From: Enterobacter asburiae
GTDB lineage: Bacteria > Pseudomonadota > Gammaproteobacteria > Enterobacterales > Enterobacteriaceae
DNA length: 64,000 bases
Reading direction: 5' to 3'
Assembly: GCF_007035645.1 (NCBI RefSeq)
Contig: NZ_AP019632.1
Span: forward strand, 3,100,001 to 3,164,000
Shown here: positions 1-8,465 of the stretch, in pieces
Layout of the letters: each line of letters starts with the position of its first letter
Numbering within the stretch: position 1 is the first letter of the stretch
Notes under the pieces: model-generated
Database searches by the model: none
The model's input: only the letters and a program-made list of their open reading frames with translations
Told to the model about the DNA's origin: nothing
Program-made: the position numbers and the translations under genes

Positions 1-1
1 A

Positions 2-502
2 CAGCCGAAGGTGGATTCTGCCCGCACGGCGCTGGCGCGCATCAACCCCAACGTTCAGTTCACCCTGATTGACGCGATGCTGGATGACGACGTGCTGTCC
101 GCGCAGATTGCGCAGCATGATCTGGTGCTGGACTGCACCGATAACGTCACGGTCCGTAACCAGCTGAACGCGGGCTGCTTTGCCCACAAAATCCCGCTGG
201 TCTCCGGCGCGGCGATCCGCATGGAGGGGCAAATCAGCGTCTTCACGTACGGGGAAGGCGAACCCTGCTACCGCTGCCTGAGCCGCTTGTTCGGCGAGAA
301 CGCCCTGACCTGCGTTGAGGCGGGCGTAATGGCGCCATTGGTCGGCGTGATTGGCTCGCTGCAGGCGATGGAAGCGATCAAAGTGCTGGCGCGCTACGGC
401 ACACCTGCCGCGGGGAAAATCGTAATGTATGACGCGATGACCTGCCAGTTCCGCGAGATGAAGCTGATGCGTAACCCAGGGTGTGAGGTTTGCGGAGGTT
501 AA
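2..502 (+). CDS. moeB: MoeB, molybdopterin-synthase adenylyltransferase (3' part)
   Basis: The 5' end lies outside the window; the frame is open from the first bases (Q-P-K-V-D-S-A...). MoeB activates the C-terminal glycine of the small molybdopterin synthase subunit MoaD by adenylation, so that sulfur can be added during molybdenum cofactor synthesis in the cytoplasm. The visible part carries the conserved LDCTDN segment, the zinc-binding pairs CYRC near the middle and CEVC near the end, and the VEAGVMAPLVGVIG region; all are typical of MoeB and of E1-like ThiF-fold enzymes. The C-terminus NPGCEVCGG matches the usual end of the family. A strong hairpin terminator follows directly. moeA would normally lie upstream, outside the window. 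Confidence 0.95.
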   Translation, partial: QPKVDSARTALARINPNVQFTLIDAMLDDDVLSAQIAQHDLVLDCTDNVTVRNQLNAGCFAHKIPLVSGAAIRMEGQISVFTYGEGEPCYRCLSRLFGENALTCVEAGVMAPLVGVIGSLQAMEAIKVLARYGTPAAGKIVMYDAMTCQFREMKLMRNPGCEVCGG

Positions 503-504
503 AG

Positions 505-534
505 CAAACGGCAACCTTCAGGTTGCCGTTTTAG
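505..534 (+). terminator. Rho-independent terminator after moeB
   Basis: An 11-bp perfect stem (505-515 with 520-530, AAACGGCAACC / GGTTGCCGTTT) with a TTCA loop ends in a short T run. It starts two bases after the moeB stop. Confidence 0.85.
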
Positions 535-540
535 TGTTTG

Positions 541-584
541 CTCCCTCTCCCTGTGGGAGAGGGTTGGGGTGAGGGCATCAGGCC
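541..584. repeat. Intergenic palindromic repeat (CCCTCTCC family)
   Basis: The pattern CCCTCTCCCTGTGGGAGAGGG is followed by TTGGGGTGAGGGCATCA. Related copies lie at 12150-12193 and 38757-38793, always between genes. The inner part can fold into a hairpin. Repeats of this type are common between genes in Enterobacter. Confidence 0.75.
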
Positions 585-591
585 GCACCCG

Positions 592-1254
592 TTAGATCGA
601 CGTCCGTCCAAACGCCCCCTGCCAGTCCTGCTCAAACTTCACAATCGCCGCATCCACGGCCGGAGAAGTAATAAACTGCTGCGCCACGTCCAGCGGCAGC
701 GTGATGGACTCGCAGCCCGCCAGCAGGCAGTCCAGCGCCTGACGCGGCGTTTTGAAGCTCGCGGCCAGCACCTTTGACTGCGGGGCGTGCAGCGTCAGCA
801 GCTGTTGCAGTTCAACCACGGTCTGGATCCCGTCCCCGCCCTGCGCGTCCAGGCGGTTAACGTAAGGCGCTACATACTCCGCCCCCGCCAGCGCGGAGAG
901 CATCCCCTGCGCAGCACCGTAAACCGCCGTACCCAGCGTCGGGATCCCTTCCGCTTTCAGCATCTTGATCGCCGCCAGCCCTTCGGCGGTCACCGGCACT
1001 TTTACTACCAGGTCGTTAATGATGGCGCGCAGCTTGCGCGCGTCCTCCACCATCCCTTCAGCGGTGGTCGCCATCACCTGGGCGAAAAGACGGCCTTTGC
1101 CGCCCAGCGCGTCGTGCAGCGCTGGCAGCAAAACGTCCAGCGGCGTTTTACCTGCAGCAACAATGCTTGGGTTGGTGGTTACGCCCGCCAGCGGGAAAAT
1201 GCGCGCCAGCTTTTTGACTGCCGCAACGTCAGATGTGTCGAGATAAAGTTCCAT
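592..1254 (-). CDS. fsaA: FsaA, fructose-6-phosphate aldolase
   Basis: A 220-residue class I aldolase of the transaldolase-like family. It cleaves fructose 6-phosphate to dihydroxyacetone and glyceraldehyde 3-phosphate, and in reverse joins small ketones to aldehydes. The start is set at the ATG giving [10 protein letters not shown], the usual family N-terminus; a longer frame to 1281 exists but adds nine residues not seen in relatives. The Schiff-base lysine is K85 in LVVKVPVT, and TTNPS near residue 30 is the conserved strand-1 loop. It is transcribed away from pflC, with a 128-bp shared upstream region. Its position between moeB and pflC matches E. coli. Confidence 0.95.
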   Translation of the reverse strand: MELYLDTSDVAAVKKLARIFPLAGVTTNPSIVAAGKTPLDVLLPALHDALGGKGRLFAQVMATTAEGMVEDARKLRAIINDLVVKVPVTAEGLAAIKMLKAEGIPTLGTAVYGAAQGMLSALAGAEYVAPYVNRLDAQGGDGIQTVVELQQLLTLHAPQSKVLAASFKTPRQALDCLLAGCESITLPLDVAQQFITSPAVDAAIVKFEQDWQGAFGRTSI

Positions 1255-1312
1255 GATGTCACCCTCAAATTTAGCCTGCACTTACCCTATCACGACAAAA
1301 CCTGCTCAGTAG

Positions 1313-1326
1313 TTGACCTGCATCAA
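1313..1326. promoter_or_regulatory. Candidate FNR box upstream of pflCF
   Basis: TTGAC-CTGC-ATCAA differs by one base from the FNR consensus TTGATNNNNATCAA. It lies 57 bp before the pflC start. Anaerobic control would suit an oxygen-sensitive glycyl radical enzyme. This is inferred from the sequence match only. Confidence 0.5.
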
Positions 1327-1331
1327 GATAA

Positions 1332-1345
1332 CTTTCATTCGAAAG
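1332..1345. promoter_or_regulatory. Shared dyad operator, copy 1 (before pflC)
   Basis: CTTTCATTCGAAAG has 5-bp inverted arms around ATTC. Close copies lie before ybiV (4806-4819) and ybiU (5824-5837). The regulator is not known from this window; TTTC/GAAA-rich sites are often bound by DeoR-family repressors. Confidence 0.55.
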
Positions 1346-1382
1346 TAATTTAATCTTCATATGCAATTCGAGAGGCGAAATC

Positions 1383-2282
1383 ATGATCTTCAATATTCAG
1401 CGTTACTCTACCCACGATGGCCCCGGTATTCGAACCGTGGTGTTCCTGAAAGGCTGCTCGCTGGGCTGTCGCTGGTGCCAGAACCCGGAAAGCCGCTCCC
1501 GCAGCCGGGACGTGCTGTTTGATGCGCGCCTGTGCCTGGACGGCTGTGACCTGTGCCAGCAGGCGGCACCGGGCTGTATCGAACGCGCGCTGAATGGCCT
1601 GGTTATCCACCGGGAGAAGCTTGATGAAGCCACGCTCAACGCCCTTAGTGACTGCTGCCCGACGCAGGCGCTGACCGTCTGCGGTGAAGAACAGCAGGTC
1701 GAGGAGATCATGGCGACCGTACTGCGCGATAAACCCTTCTACGACCGCAGCGGCGGCGGGATCACCCTCTCCGGCGGCGAGCCGTTTATGAACCCTGAGC
1801 TGGCGCACGCCCTGTTTAAAGCCAGCCACGAACAGGGGATCCACACCGCCGTGGAAACCTGCCTTCACGTGCCGTGGCATTACATCGAGCCGTCATTACC
1901 GTACGTCGATCTGTTCCTCGCCGACCTGAAGCACGTCGACGGTGAGGTGTTCAAACAGTGGACGGACGGTTCGGCTAAGCGGATCCTGGATAACCTGAAA
2001 CGCCTTGCCGTCGCCGGAAAAAAAATCACCATCCGCGTGCCGCTGATCCAAGGCTTTAATGCTGACGAAGCGTCCATCACCGCCATTACCAACTTCGCCG
2101 CCGACGAGCTCGGCGTCGACGATATTCATTTTCTGCCGTATCACACGCTGGGCATGAACAAATACACCCTGCTCGGCCAACCTTACTCTGCCCCTGACAA
2201 ACCGCTGGATAACCCTGCCCTGCTGGACTTCGCGCAGCAATACGCCTGCCAGACAGGGTTAACCGCGACCTTACGAGGATAA
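1383..2282 (+). CDS. pflC: PflC (YbiY), glycyl radical enzyme activating protein
   Basis: A 299-residue radical SAM protein that generates the glycyl radical on its partner enzyme, using S-adenosylmethionine and a [4Fe-4S] cluster. The cluster motif CX3CX2C is visible as C25-C29-C32 ([13 protein letters not shown]). A small cysteine-rich insert (CLDGCDLC, then C in PGC) follows near residue 52. [12 protein letters not shown] near residue 125 is the conserved GGE/SAM-binding region. The ATG has GAGAGG upstream. The gene ends four bases before pflF, so the two are one transcription unit, activase first. The physiological substrate of the pair is not established. Confidence 0.92.
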   Translation: MIFNIQRYSTHDGPGIRTVVFLKGCSLGCRWCQNPESRSRSRDVLFDARLCLDGCDLCQQAAPGCIERALNGLVIHREKLDEATLNALSDCCPTQALTVCGEEQQVEEIMATVLRDKPFYDRSGGGITLSGGEPFMNPELAHALFKASHEQGIHTAVETCLHVPWHYIEPSLPYVDLFLADLKHVDGEVFKQWTDGSAKRILDNLKRLAVAGKKITIRVPLIQGFNADEASITAITNFAADELGVDDIHFLPYHTLGMNKYTLLGQPYSAPDKPLDNPALLDFAQQYACQTGLTATLRG

Positions 2283-2286
2283 ACCT

Positions 2287-4719
2287 ATGACGACCCTGAA
2301 TCTCAACACCCTCAGCGAGCGCATTAAGGCGCACAAAACGGCGCTGGTGCATATCGTTAAGCCGCCGGTCTGTACCGAGCGCGCCCAGCATTACACCGAA
2401 ATGTACCAGCAGCACATGGACAAGCCGATCCCGGTACGCCGCGCTCTGGCGCTGGCGCATCACCTGGCCGAGCGTACCATCTGGATCAAACACGACGAGC
2501 TGATTATCGGTAACCAGGCAAGCGAAGTGCGCGCCGCGCCGATTTTCCCGGAATACACCGTCTCCTGGATTGAGAAAGAGATCGACGATCTGGCGGACCG
2601 CCCGGGCGCGGGCTTTGCGGTGAGCGAAGAGAACAAGCGCGTGCTGCACGACATCTGCCCGTGGTGGCGCGGCCAGACGGTGCAGGACCGCTGCTACGGC
2701 ATGTTCACCGACGAGCAGAAAGGCCTGCTGGAAACCGGCATTATCAAAGCCGAAGGCAACATGACCTCCGGCGACGCGCACCTGGCCGTTAACTTCCCGC
2801 TGGTGCTGGAGAAAGGCCTCGACGGCCTGCGCGCTAAGGTGGCCGAGCGCCGCACGCGCATCAACCTGACGGTGCTGGAAGACCTGCACGGCGATCAGTT
2901 CCTGAAGGCGATCGATATCGTGCTGGAAGCCGTAAGCCTGCACATCAAACGCTTTGCCGATCTGGCGCGTGAAATGGCGTCCACCGAAACCCGCGAAAGC
3001 CGCCGCGACGAGCTGCTGGCGATGGCGGAAAACTGCGACGTGATTGCCCACGAGCCGCCAAAAACCTTCTGGCAGGCGCTGCAGCTGTGCTACTTCATCC
3101 AGCTGATCCTGCAGATTGAGTCCAACGGCCATTCCGTCTCCTTCGCGCGTATGGACCAGTATCTCTATCCGTACTACCGCCGCGACGTTGAGCTGAACCA
3201 GAGCCTCGACCGCGAGCACGCCATCGAGCTGCTGCACAGCTGCTGGCTGAAGCTGCTGGAAGTGAACAAGATCCGCTCCGGCTCGCACTCCAAGGCTTCC
3301 GCCGGTAGCCCGCTGTACCAGAACGTCACCATCGGCGGCCAGAAGCTGGTCAACGGTGAGCCGATGGACGCGGTGAACCCGCTCTCCTACGCGATTCTGG
3401 AATCCTGCGGCCGCCTGCGCTCAACCCAGCCGAACCTGAGCGTGCGCTACCACGCGGGCATGAGCAACGACTTCCTCGACGCCTGCGTGCAGGTGATCCG
3501 CTGCGGCTTCGGGATGCCCGCGTTCAACAACGATGAAATCGTCATTCCGGAATTCATTAAGCTCGGCGTTGAACGAGACGACGCCTACGACTACGCGGCC
3601 ATCGGCTGTATCGAAACCGCGGTGGGCGGCAAGTGGGGCTACCGCTGCACCGGCATGAGCTTTATCAACTTCGCCCGCGTGATGCTGGCCGCGCTGGAAG
3701 GCGGGCGCGACGCCACCAGCGGCAAGGTGTTCCTGCCGCGGGAGAAAGCGCTCTCCGCCGGTAACTTCGACAACTTCGACGAAGTGATGGCGGCGTGGGA
3801 CAGCCAGATCCGCTACTACACCCGCAAATCTATCGAGATTGAGTACGTGGTGGATACCATGCTGGAAGAGAACGTCCACGACATTCTCTGCTCGGCGCTG
3901 GTGGACGACTGCATCGAGCGCGCGAAAAGCATCAAGCAGGGCGGCGCGAAGTATGACTGGGTCTCCGGCCTGCAGGTGGGCATCGCCAACCTCGGCAACA
4001 GCCTGGCTGCGGTGAAGAAGCTGGTGTTCGAACAGAGCACTATTGGTCAGCAGCAGCTGGCGGCGGCGCTGGCGGATGACTTCGACGGGCTGACCCACGA
4101 GCAGCTGCGTCAGCGCCTGATCAACGGCGCGCCGAAGTACGGCAACGACGACGACAGCGTGGACATGCTGCTGACGCGCGCCTATCAGACCTACATCGAA
4201 GAGCTGAAGCAGTACCACAACCCTCGCCACGGCCGCGGCCCGATTGGCGGTAACTACTACGCGGGCACCTCTTCCATCTCCGCAAACGTGCCGTTCGGCG
4301 CGGCAACGATGGCCACGCCGGACGGACGTAAGGCGCATACCCCGCTGGCGGAAGGGGCAAGCCCGGCTTCCGGTACGGACCACCTCGGCCCGACGGCGGT
4401 AATTGGCTCGGTGGGTAAACTGCCTACCGAGGCGATTCTCGGCGGCGTGCTGCTGAACCAGAAGCTGAACCCGTCGACGCTGGAAAACGACAGCGATCGC
4501 CAAAAGCTGATGGTGCTGCTGCGCACCTTCTTCGAGGTGCATAAAGGCTGGCATATCCAGTACAACATCGTCTCGCGCGAAACGCTGCTGGAAGCGAAGA
4601 AACATCCTGACCAGTATCGTGACCTGGTGGTGCGCGTCGCGGGCTACTCGGCGTTCTTCACCGCCCTGTCGCCGGATGCGCAGGACGATATTATCGCCCG
4701 TACTGAGCACACGCTGTAA
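2287..4719 (+). CDS. pflF: PflF (YbiW), glycyl radical enzyme
   Basis: An 810-residue protein of the pyruvate formate-lyase superfamily. The active-site cysteine is C441 in AAIGCIETAVGG, and the glycyl radical residue is G786 in RVAGYSAFF near the C-terminus. The E-x-x-x-G pattern just after the Cys region recalls dehydratase-type members (glycerol or diol dehydratases), which differ from true pyruvate formate-lyases; the E. coli homologue YbiW lacks a settled function. It needs PflC for activation and works only without oxygen. The FNR-like box and the shared 14-bp dyad upstream of pflC probably control both genes. A BIME-type repeat follows the stop. Confidence 0.9.
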   Translation: MTTLNLNTLSERIKAHKTALVHIVKPPVCTERAQHYTEMYQQHMDKPIPVRRALALAHHLAERTIWIKHDELIIGNQASEVRAAPIFPEYTVSWIEKEIDDLADRPGAGFAVSEENKRVLHDICPWWRGQTVQDRCYGMFTDEQKGLLETGIIKAEGNMTSGDAHLAVNFPLVLEKGLDGLRAKVAERRTRINLTVLEDLHGDQFLKAIDIVLEAVSLHIKRFADLAREMASTETRESRRDELLAMAENCDVIAHEPPKTFWQALQLCYFIQLILQIESNGHSVSFARMDQYLYPYYRRDVELNQSLDREHAIELLHSCWLKLLEVNKIRSGSHSKASAGSPLYQNVTIGGQKLVNGEPMDAVNPLSYAILESCGRLRSTQPNLSVRYHAGMSNDFLDACVQVIRCGFGMPAFNNDEIVIPEFIKLGVERDDAYDYAAIGCIETAVGGKWGYRCTGMSFINFARVMLAALEGGRDATSGKVFLPREKALSAGNFDNFDEVMAAWDSQIRYYTRKSIEIEYVVDTMLEENVHDILCSALVDDCIERAKSIKQGGAKYDWVSGLQVGIANLGNSLAAVKKLVFEQSTIGQQQLAAALADDFDGLTHEQLRQRLINGAPKYGNDDDSVDMLLTRAYQTYIEELKQYHNPRHGRGPIGGNYYAGTSSISANVPFGAATMATPDGRKAHTPLAEGASPASGTDHLGPTAVIGSVGKLPTEAILGGVLLNQKLNPSTLENDSDRQKLMVLLRTFFEVHKGWHIQYNIVSRETLLEAKKHPDQYRDLVVRVAGYSAFFTALSPDAQDDIIARTEHTL

Positions 4720-4725
4720 AAAAAC

Positions 4726-4800
4726 GCCCGGTGGCGCTTCGCTTACCGGGCCTACATTGTCTCCCCGTAGGCCGGGTAAGGCGAAGCCGCCACCCGGCTT
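4726..4800. repeat. BIME: two REP elements in inverted orientation
   Basis: GCCCGGTGGCGCTTCGCTTACCGGGC is followed ten bases later by the inverse unit GGCCGGGTAAGGCGAAGCC...CACCCGGC. Single units of the same family lie at 12202-12233 and 46330-46356. Such repeats can stabilise the 3' end of mRNA or bind gyrase and IHF. Confidence 0.85.
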
Positions 4801-4805
4801 GCTGA

Positions 4806-4819
4806 CTTTCATTCGAAAT
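4806..4819. promoter_or_regulatory. Shared dyad operator, copy 2 (before ybiV)
   Basis: CTTTCATTCGAAAT matches copy 1 at 13 of 14 bases and lies 67 bp before the ybiV start. Confidence 0.55.
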
Positions 4820-4885
4820 TAAATTTGTGCTCCCCGTCACCTTGTTATTAGAATGTTTCAAAACGCAGTGACCCAGGAGCACAGT

Positions 4886-5701
4886 ATGACCGTTAAAGTT
4901 ATCGTCACCGATATGGACGGAACTTTCCTTGATGATGCCAAGCAGTACGATCGTGACCGCTTCCAGGCACAGTTTGAACAGCTTAAAGCCCGCGACATTG
5001 AATTCGTTGTCGCCAGCGGCAACCAGTATTACCAGCTCATCTCTTTCTTTCCGGCGCTGAAAGACAGGATCTCCTTCGTGGCGGAAAACGGCGCGCTGGT
5101 GTTCGATCGCGGCGAACAGATTTTCCACGGCGAGCTGACGCGTCATGAATCGCAAATCGTAATTGGCGAACTGCTGAAAGACAAAGGGCTAAACTTCGTG
5201 GCCTGCGGGCTGGAGAGCGCCTGGGTCAGCGACCAGGCTCCTGAAGAATTCGTGGCGCTGATGTCAAAGCACTATCATCGCTTAAAGCGCATCAGCGATT
5301 ACCGCGAAATTGACGACGTGCTGTTTAAGTTCTCCCTGAACCTGCCGGACAGCGATATCCCTAATCTGGTGGATAAACTGCACGTCTCCCTGGACGGCAT
5401 CATGAAGCCGGTCACCAGCGGCTTTGGATTTGTGGATTTGATTATCCCCGGCCTGCACAAGGCCAACGGCATTAGCCGTCTGCTGAAACGCTGGAAAATC
5501 TCCCCGCAGGAGTGCGTGGCCATTGGCGACAGCGGCAACGATGCCGAGATGCTCAAGCTGGTGAAATATTCCTTTGCGATGGGCAACGCGGCAGCGAGCA
5601 TCAAAGAAATCAGCCGCTACGGCACCGACGACAACAACCATCAGGGCGCGCTGAACGTCATCCAGGCCGTGCTCGACAACCATTCCCCGTTCGACGTCTG
5701 A
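4886..5701 (+). CDS. ybiV: YbiV, HAD-family sugar phosphatase
   Basis: A 271-residue HAD superfamily phosphatase of the Cof type. E. coli YbiV is known to dephosphorylate sugar phosphates and related small molecules. Motif I is DMDGTF (nucleophile D in VTDMDGT near residue 9), motif II is VASGN near residue 45, and the C-terminal GDSGNDAEM holds the metal-binding acids. The start is the ATG giving [12 protein letters not shown], which has CAGGAG eight bases upstream; a longer frame from 4853 is not supported by relatives. It is a single gene with its own copy of the shared 14-bp dyad, followed by a GC-rich hairpin. Confidence 0.93.
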   Translation: MTVKVIVTDMDGTFLDDAKQYDRDRFQAQFEQLKARDIEFVVASGNQYYQLISFFPALKDRISFVAENGALVFDRGEQIFHGELTRHESQIVIGELLKDKGLNFVACGLESAWVSDQAPEEFVALMSKHYHRLKRISDYREIDDVLFKFSLNLPDSDIPNLVDKLHVSLDGIMKPVTSGFGFVDLIIPGLHKANGISRLLKRWKISPQECVAIGDSGNDAEMLKLVKYSFAMGNAAASIKEISRYGTDDNNHQGALNVIQAVLDNHSPFDV

Positions 5702-5711
5702 TCCTCTCCTC

Positions 5712-5745
5712 GCCGGAGCGTCGCTCCGGCCTCTCACTCTTTTTC
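5712..5745 (+). terminator. Likely terminator after ybiV
   Basis: An 8-bp stem GCCGGAGC/GCTCCGGC (5712-5719 with 5723-5730) with a three-base loop, then a loose T-rich tail ending in TTTTT. Confidence 0.65.
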
Positions 5746-5823
5746 CGACCTGTGGCTTGCGTCAAGTTTTTAAACTTGCATTAACTTATTTTTAACTTAA
5801 AGTATCGCTTGTAGACATTTTTA

Positions 5824-5837
5824 CTTTCGAATGAAAG
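5824..5837. promoter_or_regulatory. Shared dyad operator, copy 3 (before ybiU)
   Basis: CTTTCGAATGAAAG is the exact reverse complement of copy 1. It ends 13 bp before the ybiU ATG, where a bound repressor could block transcription or translation start. Another dyad (CAAGTTT-TT-AAACTTG, 5763-5778) lies 46 bp upstream. Confidence 0.55.
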
Positions 5838-5850
5838 ATGCGAGGCAGTT

Positions 5851-7107
5851 ATGACCTTTACCAGTGAAACTTTGCCAGCGGATCACAAAGCGGCAATCCG
5901 TCAGTTAAAACGTGAGCTGCGCGCGCAGATCGGCGACGTGCAGGCGGTATTTAATAAGCTCAGCGACAAAATTGCCACCCGCGTGGCGGAAATCAACGCG
6001 CTTAAGAACAAAGGCGAATCCGTCTGGCCGGTGATCCCGTTTGCGGATGTGAAAAACGGCACCATTACCGACGCACAGCGCGAGGCCGTTAAACGCCGCG
6101 GCTGCGCGGTGATTAAAGGTCATTTCCCTCGCGAGCAGGCGCTGGCGTGGGATCGGTCGATGCTCGACTACCTCGATCTGAACAAGTTTGACGAGGTGTA
6201 CAAAGGCCCGGGCGATAACTTCTTCGGCACCCTGACGGCCTCTCGTCCGGAGATTTACCCGATTTACTGGTCTCAGGCGCAGATGCAGGCGCGCCAGAGC
6301 GAAGAGATGGCGCAGGTGCAGTCGTTCCTGAACCGTTTGTGGACATTCGAGAGCAAAGGCAAGCAGTGGTTCGACCCGGACGTGAGCGTGATTTACCCGG
6401 ACCGTATCCGCCGCCGTCCGCCAGGAACCACCTCGAAAGGACTGGGCGCGCATACCGACTCCGGCGCGCTGGAGCGCTGGCTGCTTCCGGCTTATCAACA
6501 GGTGTTCGCCCGCGTGTTTGACGGCAACGTCGAGAAATACGATCCGTGGAACGCCGCGCACCGTACCGAAGTGGAAGAGTACACCGTCGATAACACCACT
6601 AAATGCTCGGTGTTCCGCACCTTCCAGGGCTGGACGGCGCTGTCAGATATGATCCCAGGTCAGGGGCTGCTGCACGTGGTGCCAATCCCGGAAGCGATGG
6701 CCTACATTCTGCTGCGGCCGCTGCTGGACGACGTGCCGGAAGACGAGCTGTGCGGCGTGGCGCCGGGGCGCGTGCTGCCGGTTTCAGAGAAATGGCACCC
6801 GCTGCTGATCGAGGCGCTGACCAGCATTCCGGCACTCGACGCGGGCGATTCCGTGTGGTGGCACTGCGATGTGATTCACTCCGTGGCACCGGTGGAAAAT
6901 CAGCAGGGCTGGGGCAACGTGATGTACATCCCTGCCGCGCCGATGTGCGAGAAAAACCTCGCCTACGCGAAAAAGGTCAAGGAAGCGCTGGAAACCGGCG
7001 CGTCACCGGGAGACTTCCCGCGCGAGGATTATGAAAAAAGCTGGCAGGACCGCTTTACCGTGAACGATCTCAACATCCACGGCAAGCGCGCGCTGGGCAT
7101 GGTTTAA
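5851..7107 (+). CDS. ybiU: YbiU, DUF1479 protein (Fe(II)/2-oxoglutarate oxygenase-like)
   Basis: A 418-residue member of the DUF1479 family, which has a double-stranded beta-helix fold like iron/2-oxoglutarate oxygenases. A candidate iron facial triad is visible: H201-T-D203 in GLGAHTDSG, and a distal histidine (H338 or H343) in WWHCDVIHSV. That fits an oxygenase, but no substrate is known to me and the function is inference. Members also occur in fungi. The start ATG follows the 14-bp dyad and AAAGATGCGAGGCAG. Its stop overlaps the stop of the convergent LacI-type gene by a few bases. Confidence 0.85.
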   Translation: MTFTSETLPADHKAAIRQLKRELRAQIGDVQAVFNKLSDKIATRVAEINALKNKGESVWPVIPFADVKNGTITDAQREAVKRRGCAVIKGHFPREQALAWDRSMLDYLDLNKFDEVYKGPGDNFFGTLTASRPEIYPIYWSQAQMQARQSEEMAQVQSFLNRLWTFESKGKQWFDPDVSVIYPDRIRRRPPGTTSKGLGAHTDSGALERWLLPAYQQVFARVFDGNVEKYDPWNAAHRTEVEEYTVDNTTKCSVFRTFQGWTALSDMIPGQGLLHVVPIPEAMAYILLRPLLDDVPEDELCGVAPGRVLPVSEKWHPLLIEALTSIPALDAGDSVWWHCDVIHSVAPVENQQGWGNVMYIPAAPMCEKNLAYAKKVKEALETGASPGDFPREDYEKSWQDRFTVNDLNIHGKRALGMV

Positions 7108-8177
7108 CTGTCGTACAGCCCTTCCCGCTCTACGGCGGTGCGTCGTTTCCCCTGACGTATCCGCCGTACCGATTCCCGCACGGCCAGCGTGCCGTTTAGC
7201 AGCAATGTTCCCACCGGCGCGTCCGGGCGCATCAGCCGCTGCTGGAGCATATATACCGCTTCGGTTCCCAGCTCATCGCGCGGAACGTGCACCGCCGTTA
7301 ATGGAACATCCTGAATCGCCGCCAGGTTAAAGCCGTCAATGCTCATCACCGACACGTCCTGCGGCACGCGCAGGCCGTGGTTTTGTAATGCGCTAATGGT
7401 GCCCGCCGCCATAAAGTCGCCGCCGACCAGGAACGCGGTCGGTAAATCCTTCCCCTGCACTTCACTGAGCCAGCTGCTGACCATCTGTTCCGTTTCGCGC
7501 GCGCTGAAGCTGGGCACCACCAGCAGATCGCGTTTATCGTTGAATTTCAGGTTGTGAGACTGCCACGCGTCGCGGATCCCCGCCAGGCGCAGCTCCATGG
7601 TGTAGCGGCGCAGGCACAGCACGTTCATCACCTCACGATGTCCCATTTCGAACAGATATTCCGCCGCCCGTTCGCCAATGGCGCGATGATCCGGCGCGAC
7701 GGCAGGCAGACGCATGTGCCGGTCGCGGCAGTTAATCAGCATGCAGGGTTTACCCACGTCCACTGCCAGATCGTGGATATGGGGATCGTCGATGCCAAGA
7801 AGGATTGCCGCCTGGGTGTCCGCTTCGTTCATGCGTGCCAGAAACAGCTGGGCGTCGCTGTCGTTCTCCTCCAGCGCGCAGTAGCGAAGACGCACATCGT
7901 GGGACGCCAGGCCTTTACTCACGCTCTGGATCACGCGGTAGTAAAAGATGTCGGACCGCTCGTCAAACGCCCGCTGCGGGGCAAAAACCACCAGGCTGTT
8001 AAGCAGCAGACGCCCTGCCGCCATGCCGTCCATCACCCCCAGCTCCCGCGCGCACGCCAGCACCTTCGCGCGCGCTTTTTCACTGGTATTCGCTTTTCCC
8101 GCCAGCACCCGCGACACGGTGCTGATCGAGAGCTGCGTCCGGGCCGCGATTTCGGTGATTTTTAGCCTTTTGTCCAT
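7104..8177 (-). CDS. LacI-family transcriptional regulator
   Basis: About 357 residues. The N-terminal helix-turn-helix and hinge are typical of LacI (KITEIAARTQLSISTVSRVLAGK), followed by a periplasmic-binding-protein-like sugar sensor (VGGDFMAAGTISALQNHGLRVPQDVSVMSIDGF). The start giving MDKRLKITEIA is preferred; an ATG six codons upstream (8195) is possible. It is divergent from the MFS/GH31 pair, with about 290 bp between, so it probably controls that pair and itself. The inducer is unknown. Confidence 0.88.
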   Translation of the reverse strand: MDKRLKITEIAARTQLSISTVSRVLAGKANTSEKARAKVLACARELGVMDGMAAGRLLLNSLVVFAPQRAFDERSDIFYYRVIQSVSKGLASHDVRLRYCALEENDSDAQLFLARMNEADTQAAILLGIDDPHIHDLAVDVGKPCMLINCRDRHMRLPAVAPDHRAIGERAAEYLFEMGHREVMNVLCLRRYTMELRLAGIRDAWQSHNLKFNDKRDLLVVPSFSARETEQMVSSWLSEVQGKDLPTAFLVGGDFMAAGTISALQNHGLRVPQDVSVMSIDGFNLAAIQDVPLTAVHVPRDELGTEAVYMLQQRLMRPDAPVGTLLLNGTLAVRESVRRIRQGKRRTAVEREGLYDS

Positions 8178-8358
8178 TTTGTGATCTGGCTCCATTTGCG
8201 AAATGAAAAAATTTTCATAGCGTATTGGTCAGGCAATAGCTGACATAAAGGCCATCATGCCAGAGGGTTTACGTCAGTGATGAGAAATTTTGCACAAAAT
8301 CCACTTTTGCCCACTCATTTTCTTCCTTAAGGTGAACTTGTCACACAGCTTCCATACT

Positions 8359-8373
8359 AGTTGTATACCAACT
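8359..8373. promoter_or_regulatory. Dyad resembling a UxuR/ExuR-type operator
   Basis: AGTTGTATACCAACT has a TATAC core flanked by near-symmetric AGTTG/CAACT arms, close to the TTGGTATACCAA pattern of hexuronate regulators in the GntR/FadR class. It lies 93 bp before the MFS gene. A TGTGACA half-site of CRP type lies nearer the gene (about 8417). Both are pattern matches only. Confidence 0.4.
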
Positions 8374-8465
8374 TAAGCATTTTAAACGGATAGAAATCAA
8401 AGGCATAAAAATCCGTGTGACACCTGAACCTCCGTCCCCTTACCGTCCGTCTTGTGGAGAGTAAA

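Noticed and set aside
2086..4812. Long leftward frames opposite pflC-pflF (2086-3288 and 3421-4812)
   Set aside because: They are antisense shadows of GC-rich genes with strong codon bias; their translations are low in complexity and match no family, while the opposite strand carries clear catalytic motifs.
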